Source: a virus
DNA length: 24,291 nucleotides
Strand: one strand, 5' to 3'
Virus record (IMG/VR): IMGVR_UViG_3300009184_000210
Location: 1-24,291 of that record
The notes beneath the pieces are model-generated. The model ran no database searches and was not told where the DNA came from. It saw only the letters and a program-made list of their open reading frames with translations. Of this stretch, positions 18,141 to 24,208 are shown piece by piece (the first letter of the stretch is position 1; the number at the start of each line of letters is the position of its first letter). Both the position numbers and the translations under genes were made by a program.

Positions 18141-18169
18141 ATTATATGTGCAAATGCACATCTTGTCAA
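18141..18169 (-). promoter_or_regulatory. sigma-70 promoter with palindromic operator in spacer
   Basis: Minus strand: TTGACA (18169-18164), 17-bp spacer, TATAAT (18146-18141). The spacer consists almost entirely of the inverted repeat ATGTGCAAATGCACAT. Confidence 0.82.
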
Positions 18170-18212
18170 GCCTTTTCAGTCAAAAAGATTCGAATTTCTG
18201 TTGAAAAAGTGC

Positions 18213-18241
18213 TTGACAAGACATCAAAAAGAATATATAAT
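18213..18241 (+). promoter_or_regulatory. sigma-70 promoter of the plus-strand operon
   Basis: TTGACA (18213-18218), 17-bp spacer, TATAAT (18236-18241), perfect consensus. It starts the five-gene plus-strand operon and is divergent from the promoters at 18047 and 18141. Confidence 0.88.
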
Positions 18242-18275
18242 CGAGATAATATTATCTACAATATAAGGATTCTAT

Positions 18276-18443
18276 ATGGATATTCAACCAAAAGACACAA
18301 GCAAAGGTCACTTTTATATCAGTTTGATTAAAAGTGGAATTAGAATTATAGCAGGAGCATACTTAATCACGGGTGATTTTGTTATTGCCGGTCTATTGCT
18401 AATTACTGCAGAACTATTGGGAATCCTCGAGGAGATAGTGTGA
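18276..18443 (+). CDS. Small membrane protein
   Basis: A 55-codon gene, MDIQPKDTSKGHFYISLIKS then GIRIIAGAYLITGDFVIAGL, has two hydrophobic segments (about 22-32 and 35-50). It has AAGGA 6-8 nt before the ATG and lies about 28 nt after the predicted start of transcription. It ends in a GTGA overlap with the next gene. The two-helix layout and position at the head of a tiny operon are typical of phage membrane proteins with unknown roles. Confidence 0.78.
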   Translation: MDIQPKDTSKGHFYISLIKSGIRIIAGAYLITGDFVIAGLLLITAELLGILEEIV

Positions 18444-18604
18444 AAGCGTCTGCATTTAGAACATGGGTATCTCACCTATGGCATGAGAATCTAGAGGAAA
18501 GACTGTTATATAAAGAACAACGCTTGTCTATGCAAGAATATTGGGACAAATACAAATGGTGGCTAAAAAGAGAATATCTACATCAAACACGAAAGAACAC
18601 ATAA
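18440..18604 (+). CDS. Small phage protein (KYKWWLKRE type)
   Basis: A 54-codon gene starts GTG in a GTGA overlap (18440-18443) with a strong GAGGAGA ribosome-binding site. It reads VKASAFRTWVSHLWHENLEE and then RLSMQEYWDKYKWWLKREYL. The EYxxKYKWWLKRE block is a conserved small-protein signature in T4-like marine phages. Function unknown. It overlaps the next gene by TAATG. Confidence 0.82.
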   Translation: MKASAFRTWVSHLWHENLEERLLYKEQRLSMQEYWDKYKWWLKREYLHQTRKNT

Positions 18605-18807
18605 TGAGTTTTAGAAATCAAATCATCGATGCAACCGCAGCACGATACACCGCAGATATTGAACAGTTGCGAATTGACGCTGAGGTATTATTGCAACATA
18701 CTGTGGGTGTACCAGGTTCATCTAGCACCTGTGCATCATTCGATGCTATAGTAACACAGATTGCTTATTTAGAATCAAAACTCGCATCGCTTTCATTATT
18801 TAAATGA
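18604..18807 (+). CDS. Hypothetical small protein
   Basis: A 67-aa protein, MSFRNQIIDATAARYTADIE then QLRIDAEVLLQHTVGVPGSS, with a Ser/Thr-rich middle and a helical end QIAYLESKLASLSLFK. The frame is open upstream to 18541, but the ATG at 18604 overlaps the previous stop (TAATG) and is more likely. The predicted helix before and after a GVPGSSST loop suggests a helical hairpin. Function unknown. Confidence 0.77.
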   Translation: MSFRNQIIDATAARYTADIEQLRIDAEVLLQHTVGVPGSSSTCASFDAIVTQIAYLESKLASLSLFK

Positions 18808-19076
18808 AAATCAAAGACGGAGAGACATTTGAAGAATGGTCTGAAAGAGTCAGACAGTTTGAATTCGGTTATGCCATGCAAGCATTGTCAAACGGAACGG
18901 ACCATGACACAGTATTAGAACAGATGTCTATTCGCATTACAAATAAAATGAAACATTATATCTTCACTTGCATCCAAGTACCTTACAGATATGATGTGAA
19001 TAAAAATAAACTTGAATACGAACAAATAATGAAAATGATATCTCCGATTGCGGATCATGTCACTTGGGATAATTAA
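18804..19076 (+). CDS. Conserved phage protein of unknown function
   Basis: The 90-aa protein MKIKDGETFEEWSERVRQFE then FGYAMQALSNGTDHDTVLEQ and MSIRITNKMKHYIFTCIQ, ending SPIADHVTWDN. The motif KxxxGExFxEWxERVxxFxxGYAxxxL...MSxRITxKxxHxI...ADHV is familiar from hypothetical proteins of T4-like phages. ATGA overlap with the preceding gene. Likely helical; no catalytic residues evident. Confidence 0.83.
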   Translation: MKIKDGETFEEWSERVRQFEFGYAMQALSNGTDHDTVLEQMSIRITNKMKHYIFTCIQVPYRYDVNKNKLEYEQIMKMISPIADHVTWDN

Positions 19077-19078
19077 AA

Positions 19079-19168
19079 ATGAGACACACAATTTATTACG
19101 TTTTAATCGTGACAGTATCCACAGCTGCCGTCGCAGTGCAGATACTTTATAACTTACACAGGGTTTAG
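19079..19168 (+). CDS. Membrane micropeptide at the end of the plus operon
   Basis: A 29-codon frame, MRHTIYYVLIVTVSTAAVAV then QILYNLHRV, is a single hydrophobic helix after a short basic start. It begins 2 nt after the stop of the gene upstream and overlaps the end of the convergent minus-strand gene by 15 bp. Support is its position and composition only. Confidence 0.5.
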   Translation: MRHTIYYVLIVTVSTAAVAVQILYNLHRV

Positions 19169-19474
19169 ACCGTCTAACTCTCGATCTGATTCTGTTATTA
19201 CCAGAGTCGTGTTAGGCATTATCTTTAGCAATGCCTCTTGTATCTCATCTAAAGACTTGCCTTGAATTAAAAATGCTTCAGGGTTCAAAGTCCATAAGTA
19301 TACTTGATCTCCGTGATGCTCAACCCTGCATTCTATATACTTTTCCTGTTCACTAGGCGGAGTAAGCATTTTATATTGCTGCATGTCTTTATTAGTTAAT
19401 ACTTTAATAAGACCAAGAGCATTCCAAATTACCCACACATAAAATATGTATTCAAGTAGTTGTAGTATTGTCAT
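19154..19474 (-). CDS. Membrane-anchored hypothetical protein
   Basis: The 106-aa protein has an N-terminal hydrophobic segment (QLLEYIFYVWVIWNALGLI, about 4-22) and then a soluble domain with PPSEQEKYIECRVEHHGDQV, YLWTLNPEAFLIQGKSLDE and a final PNTTLVITESDRELDGL. The arrangement is a bitopic membrane protein with a cytoplasmic beta-alpha domain. It meets the plus operon tail to tail. No family recognised. Confidence 0.8.
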   Translation of the reverse strand: MTILQLLEYIFYVWVIWNALGLIKVLTNKDMQQYKMLTPPSEQEKYIECRVEHHGDQVYLWTLNPEAFLIQGKSLDEIQEALLKIMPNTTLVITESDRELDGLNPV

Positions 19475-19529
19475 TATATTATTGCCTGTTAAAACCTAAA
19501 AATATAGATGCTAATTTGTTCTTCTTTAA

Positions 19530-20654
19530 TTATTGTTGGTTGGCTATTGTAAATTTATATCCTGAAGAAACATTCAACCAATTAGTTAATGCACCAACCT
19601 GTGTCGGACTGTTTTTATCTATAGTATTACCTATACCCAAACCACCAGTGTCGTTTTTGCCCCAAGTCCATAAGGTACCGTCGGTTTTAATGGCTGCAGA
19701 ATGAAACTTGTTTGCTTTTATTTTTGACCAAGTAGTTAGTGCGCCGACTTGTACGGGACTAACAGTATCTGTATTATTACTTAATCCTAAATTACTATAA
19801 TAATTAAACCCCCATGACCATAAGGTACCGTCGGTTTTAATTGCGTGACCATAGCTTCTACCTAAACTTACCGATGCCCAAGTTGTCAGTGCCCCTATTT
19901 GTTTTGGACTTGAATAATTTGAGGACCCACCTAATCCTAATTGACCAACATTGTTTTTGCCCCATGCCCACATTGTACCATTAGTTTTAATAGCAGCAGA
20001 TTGCACCTCTAATGCAGATACAGATAACCAATTAGTTAATGACCCAACTTGTACTGGACTAGAATAACTGGAGGCATTATTTAAACCTAATATCCCATAA
20101 CTAGCACTGCCCCATGCCCATAAGGTTCCATCGGTTTTGGTGGCTATTGTATGCATGTACCCTGCGGCAACATCTAACCAGCTAGTTAATGCACCAACTT
20201 GTACGGGACTAGATCTATTTGCAGTGTCGCTCAAACCAAGACCGCCATAAGCATTATTTCCCCATGTCCACAAAGTACCATCAGTTTTAATTGCCAATGA
20301 TATATTTAGTGTCCCTGAAATACTTGACCAATTGGTTAGAGAACCAACTTGTACCGGGCTTGAATAACCTGTAGTATTACCTAAACCGAGGCACCCTCTC
20401 GTATTACGTCCCCATACCCACAGGGTACCATCGGTTTTAATTGATAAAGAATGTACTTGTCCGCCAGCAACTTTTGCCCAATTGGCCATGGCGCCAACTT
20501 GTTTTGGACTTGAATAATTTGTAGTATTACCTATCCCCATTTCGCCTGACGTATTAAGTCCCCAAGACCAAAGGTAATTTGCTGGGGGAATAGGAATATC
20601 CCAAGTCTGTACATTCATTCCGCCAAGAGCGAAGTTAACATTTGTAATTTGCAT
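19530..20654 (-). CDS. RCC1-repeat beta-propeller protein, probable virion surface protein
   Basis: The 374-aa protein is seven RCC1-type repeats of about 50 residues, each running ...LWxWGxNxxGxLGLGNTxxxSSPxQVGxLTxWxxVSxG...IKTDGT. This matches the seven blades of an RCC1 propeller. It is preceded by a short leader, MQITNVNFALGGMNVQTW, that parallels the next gene's start. The DNA carries matching repeats of about 150 bp, so recombination within the gene is possible. No catalytic motif is seen; such repeats in phages are thought to form adhesins or receptor-binding domains. An AATAAATA variant late promoter lies 27 nt upstream. Confidence 0.9.
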   Translation of the reverse strand: MQITNVNFALGGMNVQTWDIPIPPANYLWSWGLNTSGEMGIGNTTNYSSPKQVGAMANWAKVAGGQVHSLSIKTDGTLWVWGRNTRGCLGLGNTTGYSSPVQVGSLTNWSSISGTLNISLAIKTDGTLWTWGNNAYGGLGLSDTANRSSPVQVGALTSWLDVAAGYMHTIATKTDGTLWAWGSASYGILGLNNASSYSSPVQVGSLTNWLSVSALEVQSAAIKTNGTMWAWGKNNVGQLGLGGSSNYSSPKQIGALTTWASVSLGRSYGHAIKTDGTLWSWGFNYYSNLGLSNNTDTVSPVQVGALTTWSKIKANKFHSAAIKTDGTLWTWGKNDTGGLGIGNTIDKNSPTQVGALTNWLNVSSGYKFTIANQQ

Positions 20655-20680
20655 TTTAATTCTTTCTTATACGTTTGCTG

Positions 20681-20688
20681 TATTTATT
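20681..20688 (-). promoter_or_regulatory. Possible late promoter variant AATAAATA
   Basis: AATAAATA on the minus strand lies 27 nt before the RCC1 gene's ATG. It differs from T4 late TATAAATA at one base and fits the NATAAATA form I recall for T4-like cyanophages. Confidence 0.5.
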
Positions 20689-20707
20689 GCTGAGAACGTT
20701 TTGCTTG

Positions 20708-21427
20708 TTAGTACCCAAAGCGTGCTCTGTATTTACTATGTTCTGCTCGTACTTGTGTTAAAGATAATTCTGTATCCCATACTTTAACGAATGCAACATC
20801 GGCATCTACTTCTTCAGATCCGTCATACTTGCTAAACAATCTCAATCCATTAAATCCAGTACCACTACTGTTACTCCCGTTAAAGTGTGGAGTACCGCCT
20901 AAGTAGTCTTTATAAGCAGTAGTTTTTTCTGGGTCTTCTCTTCCTTTAAAGGTTAACCATACAAAATGCCAATTATTATCTGCTTCGGTACTGTTACCAC
21001 CTATAAAGCTACTACCTTCAGTAAAGACAATATCCATAAGACAGATGCCCGAACCCCATAGTCCTAATAAGAGATCAGGTGACGCTGAATTGGCATTGAG
21101 TAATCTACCCGGAGTGGTTCCGTTCCATTTGTATGCCATGCCTACTGTATAAGCCTGAGTGCCGCTACTGTAATTTGGACCAAATGCCAAGAAGTCTGTG
21201 CTGCTTGCAGTAGTTACTCTAAACACCCCGCCATTGGCACTATTCCAACTAATATTATTTCCAGGATTTGCTACAGTAATAGCGTATGCGCCAGTGCCGA
21301 TTATCGTACTTCCATTTGTAGGTACTGCTGAGTAGTATGCTGCATCAAAATCTATAATAGGTAATAATGGTGGCGGAGTAGTAACAATTTTCATTCCGCC
21401 TAATAATTCTAATCCTGATAATCGCAT
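20708..21427 (-). CDS. LamG/concanavalin-like domain protein, probable virion surface protein
   Basis: The 239-aa protein has a short leader MRLSGLELLGGMKIVTTPPP and a C-terminal jelly-roll (LamG-like) region. The region has DNNWHFVWLTFKGRE near residue 150, the "structure of a strand pair" FNGLRLFSKYDGSEEVDADV, and an end DTELSLTQVRAEHSKYRARF. That final helix is characteristic of tail-fibre and structural LamG proteins. It would bind host surface glycans, by analogy. It lies 1 nt after the GIY-YIG-type gene and 53 bp before the RCC1 gene; both are likely expressed late. The leader resembles that of the RCC1 protein (both have a GGM about residue 11-13). Confidence 0.82.
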   Translation of the reverse strand: MRLSGLELLGGMKIVTTPPPLLPIIDFDAAYYSAVPTNGSTIIGTGAYAITVANPGNNISWNSANGGVFRVTTASSTDFLAFGPNYSSGTQAYTVGMAYKWNGTTPGRLLNANSASPDLLLGLWGSGICLMDIVFTEGSSFIGGNSTEADNNWHFVWLTFKGREDPEKTTAYKDYLGGTPHFNGSNSSGTGFNGLRLFSKYDGSEEVDADVAFVKVWDTELSLTQVRAEHSKYRARFGY

Positions 21428-21428
21428 C

Positions 21429-21830
21429 TTATGCCTTTAGATTCTTTATATGAGTTTTATGTACGCGGCATTGCACTTGGCCGTTGTAATAATCTTCTGT
21501 CTCTAAAACTCGTCTATCCATTTGTTCTCTTGCTTCCAAATAATTGCACAAACCTTTGTTTGGGCATATATGCAGTATCTCTCGTATAAACTTATCCGCA
21601 CCATGCGTTTCAACATCTTTCTTAACCTCATCAGATGAAGACCAATAATCTCTCCAATCTGACTCAACCTTTAATCTTTTCTTCTTACCCTTAACTACCT
21701 TTGTTCTGCGAAACCAAAACAACTTTTTACCTATATACTTGCGATTCGTGGCAGTATTGGTAATCAAGTACACATAACCATATGCTTCTTCTGGAACAGT
21801 TTCTAAAGGCTTTTCTTTATATAACCACAT
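21429..21830 (-). CDS. GIY-YIG-type nuclease
   Basis: The 133-aa protein has the GIY-YIG core. YGYVYLITNT (17-26) and KYIGKKLFWF (31-40) are followed by a basic loop, then DWRDYWSSSDEVKKD (58-72) and a C-terminal helix with NYLEAREQM (96-104), whose Glu is the expected metal ligand. This SSS-bearing, Trp-rich version is found in T4-like phages as a free-standing nuclease, often annotated endonuclease. It could be a homing enzyme or a DNA-processing nuclease. It is the first gene after the late promoter at 21853-21860, together with the LamG and RCC1 genes. Confidence 0.83.
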   Translation of the reverse strand: MWLYKEKPLETVPEEAYGYVYLITNTATNRKYIGKKLFWFRRTKVVKGKKKRLKVESDWRDYWSSSDEVKKDVETHGADKFIREILHICPNKGLCNYLEAREQMDRRVLETEDYYNGQVQCRVHKTHIKNLKA

Positions 21831-21852
21831 CTAAATACCAATATTAAATTAG

Positions 21853-21860
21853 TATTTATA
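21853..21860 (-). promoter_or_regulatory. T4-type late promoter TATAAATA
   Basis: The octamer TATAAATA, the T4 late promoter consensus, lies on the minus strand 22 nt before the ATG at 21830, in a short non-coding gap. It is well placed to drive the GIY-YIG, LamG and RCC1 genes during late infection. Confidence 0.7.
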
Positions 21861-22200
21861 CGGTTTCCCAATAGTCGTTTCCATCAGAAAAGTTATCACC
21901 ATCATCCCTTGGCGGAACAAAGAAGTAATCATCGGGATTTGTCATTATATCTTCGGCGTCTTCAGCTAGTTCGCCGGTGCCCATAATGCCGGCTTTTTGC
22001 AGCATTCGGGACTGTATTGATTTCTTATATCTGTGTTCTTCAGATTCCTCGCGTGCCATATATGCCGCTTGCTTTTCTGAAAACACCTTCTTGTGCTCTT
22101 CATTCCATTGTCTGGAATTTGCACAGGCGCGAGAACAGAACTTACCTGGTTTGGTATGCTCTGTACTACACTTAGGACAGGTCTTCGTCTTCGTACTCAT
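21856..22200 (-). CDS. Zinc-finger phage protein
   Basis: The 114-aa protein begins MSTKTKTCPKCSTEHTKPGK and continues FCSRACANSRQWNEEHKKVF. CPKC and the FCSRAC stretch form a four-Cys zinc site (about residues 8-26), the type found at the start of many phage homing endonucleases and in small DNA-binding proteins. A basic helix follows and then a long acidic tail rich in Asp and Gly (NPDDYFFVPPRDDGDNF). No nuclease motif is seen. The start at 22200 is preferred to 22230, which lies in the preceding gene. Probably nucleic-acid binding, function unknown. Confidence 0.8.
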   Translation of the reverse strand: MSTKTKTCPKCSTEHTKPGKFCSRACANSRQWNEEHKKVFSEKQAAYMAREESEEHRYKKSIQSRMLQKAGIMGTGELAEDAEDIMTNPDDYFFVPPRDDGDNFSDGNDYWETV

Positions 22201-22333
22201 CCTGTTGATCTTCATCCATATGCGACCCACAGAATGGACAGAATTCTACTTTATAGTAGTCTTCGTCAAGATCAAAATTTATCTTGAAGACGCCATCACA
22301 CTCGACGCATTCGTGGTGTTGCTTTCTTGCCAT
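22172..22333 (-). CDS. Small zinc-ribbon protein
   Basis: A 53-codon gene, MARKQHHECVECDGVFKINF then DLDEDYYKVEFCPFCGSHMD and an acidic tail, has a CxxC...CPFCG ribbon (Cys9/12 and 32/35). It lies between the nucleotidyltransferase gene, whose end it overlaps by 55 bp, and the zinc-finger gene. The pattern is common in T4-like phages. Function unknown. Confidence 0.78.
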   Translation of the reverse strand: MARKQHHECVECDGVFKINFDLDEDYYKVEFCPFCGSHMDEDQQDEYEDEDLS

Positions 22334-22773
22334 GTTAATCCTCTCTTTTTAGCTTCTGCATCAAATACTCGTTGACGCAGGTCAGATGAACTAAAGAAAT
22401 GATCTCGTTTATTAAAATACAATTCTATTCCTCTTTTCATGCAAATATCTTTGCCGGTATAGTCTGTATCTTTATATTCCTCACCCAAGATTCGAACATC
22501 AATTGGCAATGCCATAAAGATATCCTCGAGCTCTTTCTCTGTCGAATATACTATAATCTCATCAACATGCTTGCATGATGATACCTGAATCTGTCTCTCA
22601 ATGATTGACTGAACAGGTTTGTTTTTAGATTTTCTATCTATTGTCGGATCGACTTGAATCGCAGCAATTAGATAATCGCATTGACGCTTTGCTTCTTCCA
22701 ACATAATTACATGACCTGCATGGAACAGATCAAAGGTGGAACACGTGATTCCAATTTTTTTGTTTGCGCTCAT
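22279..22773 (-). CDS. Cytidylyltransferase-like nucleotidyltransferase
   Basis: The 164-aa protein starts MSANKKIGITCSTFDLFHAG and carries the HAGH signature at residues 18-21 with a Rossmann-like start. It ends its catalytic part with FFSSSDLRQRV (about 126-136), which stands in the place of the second conserved Arg-containing motif. The closest remembered type is glycerol-3-phosphate cytidylyltransferase-like (activating a polyol or sugar phosphate with CTP). It could also act in nucleotide-sugar or cofactor synthesis; the substrate is inferred. It is overlapped by the zinc-ribbon gene at its 3' end and by dCMP deaminase at its start (ATGA). Confidence 0.87.
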   Translation of the reverse strand: MSANKKIGITCSTFDLFHAGHVIMLEEAKRQCDYLIAAIQVDPTIDRKSKNKPVQSIIERQIQVSSCKHVDEIIVYSTEKELEDIFMALPIDVRILGEEYKDTDYTGKDICMKRGIELYFNKRDHFFSSSDLRQRVFDAEAKKRGLTWQESNTTNASSVMASSR

Positions 22774-23237
22774 ATTTTCTCCACTTCAATGTTACACTTA
22801 TTTAAAAATTCTATACCTTCATCGCTTCTATATTGATTGCGATAAAACACTTTTTTAATCCCTGCTATATGTATAAGTTTAGCACAGTCAAAGCATGGTG
22901 CATGAGTAATATACATTGTAGCACCATCGCCTGATTCATTTGACTTAGCCAACTTACCAATAGCATTCATTTCAGCATGGATAACTTCTTGCTTTGTTTT
23001 TGTGCGGGTGGTAATCATAGGATACGCAGGTCCACCCATATCAATTACATAAGTAGAATGCTCTTCAAAAGTATCCTCACAAGTATTATCCCAGCCAGCT
23101 GGAGTGCCGTTGTATCCAATAGATATAATTCTATTGTCTTTTTCTACAACAGCACCAACTTGTAATCGGTTAGCATATGATAACTTAGCATAAGTCTCAG
23201 CAACAATCATATGAGCATAATCAAATTTATTCGGCAT
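22770..23237 (-). CDS. cd: dCMP deaminase
   Basis: The 155-aa protein is a complete zinc-dependent deaminase: NRLQVGAVVEKDNRI (23-37), GYNGTPAGWDN (41-51), HAEMNAI (87-93) with the catalytic Glu89 and His87, and PCFDCAK (114-120) with Cys115 and Cys118 as zinc ligands. It converts dCMP to dUMP and so feeds dTMP synthesis; T4's Cd does the same. The length and the GYNGTPxGxDN feature indicate dCMP rather than cytidine deamination. It is one base short of the nucleotidyltransferase start and sits near nrdB, as expected for a nucleotide supply block. Confidence 0.94.
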   Translation of the reverse strand: MPNKFDYAHMIVAETYAKLSYANRLQVGAVVEKDNRIISIGYNGTPAGWDNTCEDTFEEHSTYVIDMGGPAYPMITTRTKTKQEVIHAEMNAIGKLAKSNESGDGATMYITHAPCFDCAKLIHIAGIKKVFYRNQYRSDEGIEFLNKCNIEVEKI

Positions 23238-23403
23238 TCCATTTTCCTTTAGGACATTTCGCAGGCTTAATTAAAGTCTTGCCCCATATTGAGCATCCAC
23301 ACGCTTCACAAGTATTAATACCCATGATTTGTGTTTTATGCTCGCACTCATCGCATATTAATCTTCTTTTCTCAAAGAATTTTAATTCTCTTTCTTGATC
23401 CAT
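23227..23403 (-). CDS. Small zinc-ribbon protein (CPKGKW type)
   Basis: A 58-codon gene, MDQERELKFFEKRRLICDEC then TCEACGCSIWGKTLIKPAKC, has CDEC, CEAC and GC plus AKCPKGKW: six or seven Cys in 45 residues. The CEACGCSIWGKTLIKPAKCPKGKW ending is common in T4-like phages as a hypothetical protein. It overlaps both neighbours. Role unknown; zinc ribbon or small iron-sulfur fold. Confidence 0.78.
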   Translation of the reverse strand: MDQERELKFFEKRRLICDECEHKTQIMGINTCEACGCSIWGKTLIKPAKCPKGKWNAE

Positions 23404-23594
23404 TTTTTACAATAATATTCCGGACGCACCTTAGCATCCCAAGTTTTACAATACTTTGTGCCAGGTACATAAGCACCACAGTTAGCACAATTCTTTTCAC
23501 CTTTGGCTTTTTCATACGCTGGCGGCAATTTTGCTGAGATCAATGAACCATCGGCATAATACCTTGGCTCGGTTAGTTCTTTAAAAGTTTTCAT
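23382..23594 (-). CDS. Small Cys-rich protein, HiPIP-like
   Basis: The 70-aa protein MKTFKELTEPRYYADGSLIS has a Cys pattern CANCGAY...KYCKTW...YYCKKW, i.e. CxxC-x8-C-x11-C with Trp/Tyr after the later two Cys. This resembles a compact iron-sulfur (HiPIP-like) or zinc fold seen in phage proteins of similar size. The start at 23594 is set by ATGA overlap with nrdB. Function unknown. Confidence 0.77.
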   Translation of the reverse strand: MKTFKELTEPRYYADGSLISAKLPPAYEKAKGEKNCANCGAYVPGTKYCKTWDAKVRPEYYCKKWIKKEN

Positions 23595-24208
23595 TTTTGT
23601 TTTGCCCAAACATCTTCCCAGTTTCCTGTATGTGCTGCCTTGGCATAATCGGTTGCTCTATTCTCAAAGAAGTTAGTGTGAATAGGTGCATTAATCATTT
23701 CTTCAACCCAAGGTAGCGGATTCTTTTTAACCTTCATAATTCCCTTAAGACCAAGACTAATAAGGCGACGATCAGTAATATAGCGAATATATTGTTTAAC
23801 GTCAGCTGCATTTAAATTTTCCATAGGACCCATGGCAAATGCTAAATCAATAAAGCGGTCTTCGAGTAAAACCATTTGCTCGGCAATTGTATACAGTTCA
23901 CCTTTGAGCTGATCGTTCCAAATCTCATTATTCTCTTGTATATATGTTCTGAATAATTTAATCATAGCCTCACAATGCTGAGTCTCATCCACAATAGACC
24001 AAGTAACAATTTGTCCCATACCCTTCATTTTACCATGACGAGGGAAATTTAACAACATAATAAAAGAACTAAACAACTGCATACCTTCTGTAAATGCTGA
24101 GAAGATAGCAATATGTTTTGCTGTGTTTTCTTTTGTGGAGTTCTGTAATGAAATGTTAGTAACATAATCATGCTTAGCTTTCATTTCTTCATAAGCTAAG
24201 AACTCATA
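23591..24208 (-). CDS. nrdB: Ribonucleotide reductase small subunit NrdB, 3' portion only (interrupted gene)
   Basis: The visible frame covers about 206 residues of a protein of typically 350-390, so the first half is missing. It carries EGMQLF (a metal-ligand Glu), IVDETQH (second carboxylate/His pair) and the conserved FSSFIMLLNFPRHGKMKGMG, and runs to the C-terminal WEDVWAKQK. Conserved sequence continues upstream of the ATG at 24184 as YEFLAYEEM, directly in frame, so that ATG is internal. The frame then breaks at TAG 24211-24209. The radical Tyr and first metal site would lie beyond the window. RNR makes deoxynucleotides for phage DNA. An intron, inserted element, split gene, or frameshift could explain the break. 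Confidence 0.9.
   Translation of the reverse strand, partial: YEFLAYEEMKAKHDYVTNISLQNSTKENTAKHIAIFSAFTEGMQLFSSFIMLLNFPRHGKMKGMGQIVTWSIVDETQHCEAMIKLFRTYIQENNEIWNDQLKGELYTIAEQMVLLEDRFIDLAFAMGPMENLNAADVKQYIRYITDRRLISLGLKGIMKVKKNPLPWVEEMINAPIHTNFFENRATDYAKAAHTGNWEDVWAKQK

Larger units (their letters stand above)
18059..18161. promoter_or_regulatory. Operator-like TTTGCACA cluster
   Basis: Exact TTTGCACA occurs at 18059-18066, 18067-18074 and 18110-18117, and as its complement at 18147-18154. The last lies in the inverted repeat ATGTGCA-AA-TGCACAT (18146-18161), inside the spacer of the 18141-18169 promoter. These are likely sites for a repressor or activator. Confidence 0.65.

Noticed and set aside
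19530-20654. Repeats of about 150 bp taken as a possible mobile or tandem element
   Set aside because: They are the DNA of the RCC1 blades in a single open frame, so they are coding repeats.
21429-21830. Classic mobile homing endonuclease
   Set aside because: It has the GIY-YIG core but no recognisable DNA-binding (NUMOD or HTH) tail and its neighbours are not interrupted; called only as GIY-YIG-type nuclease.
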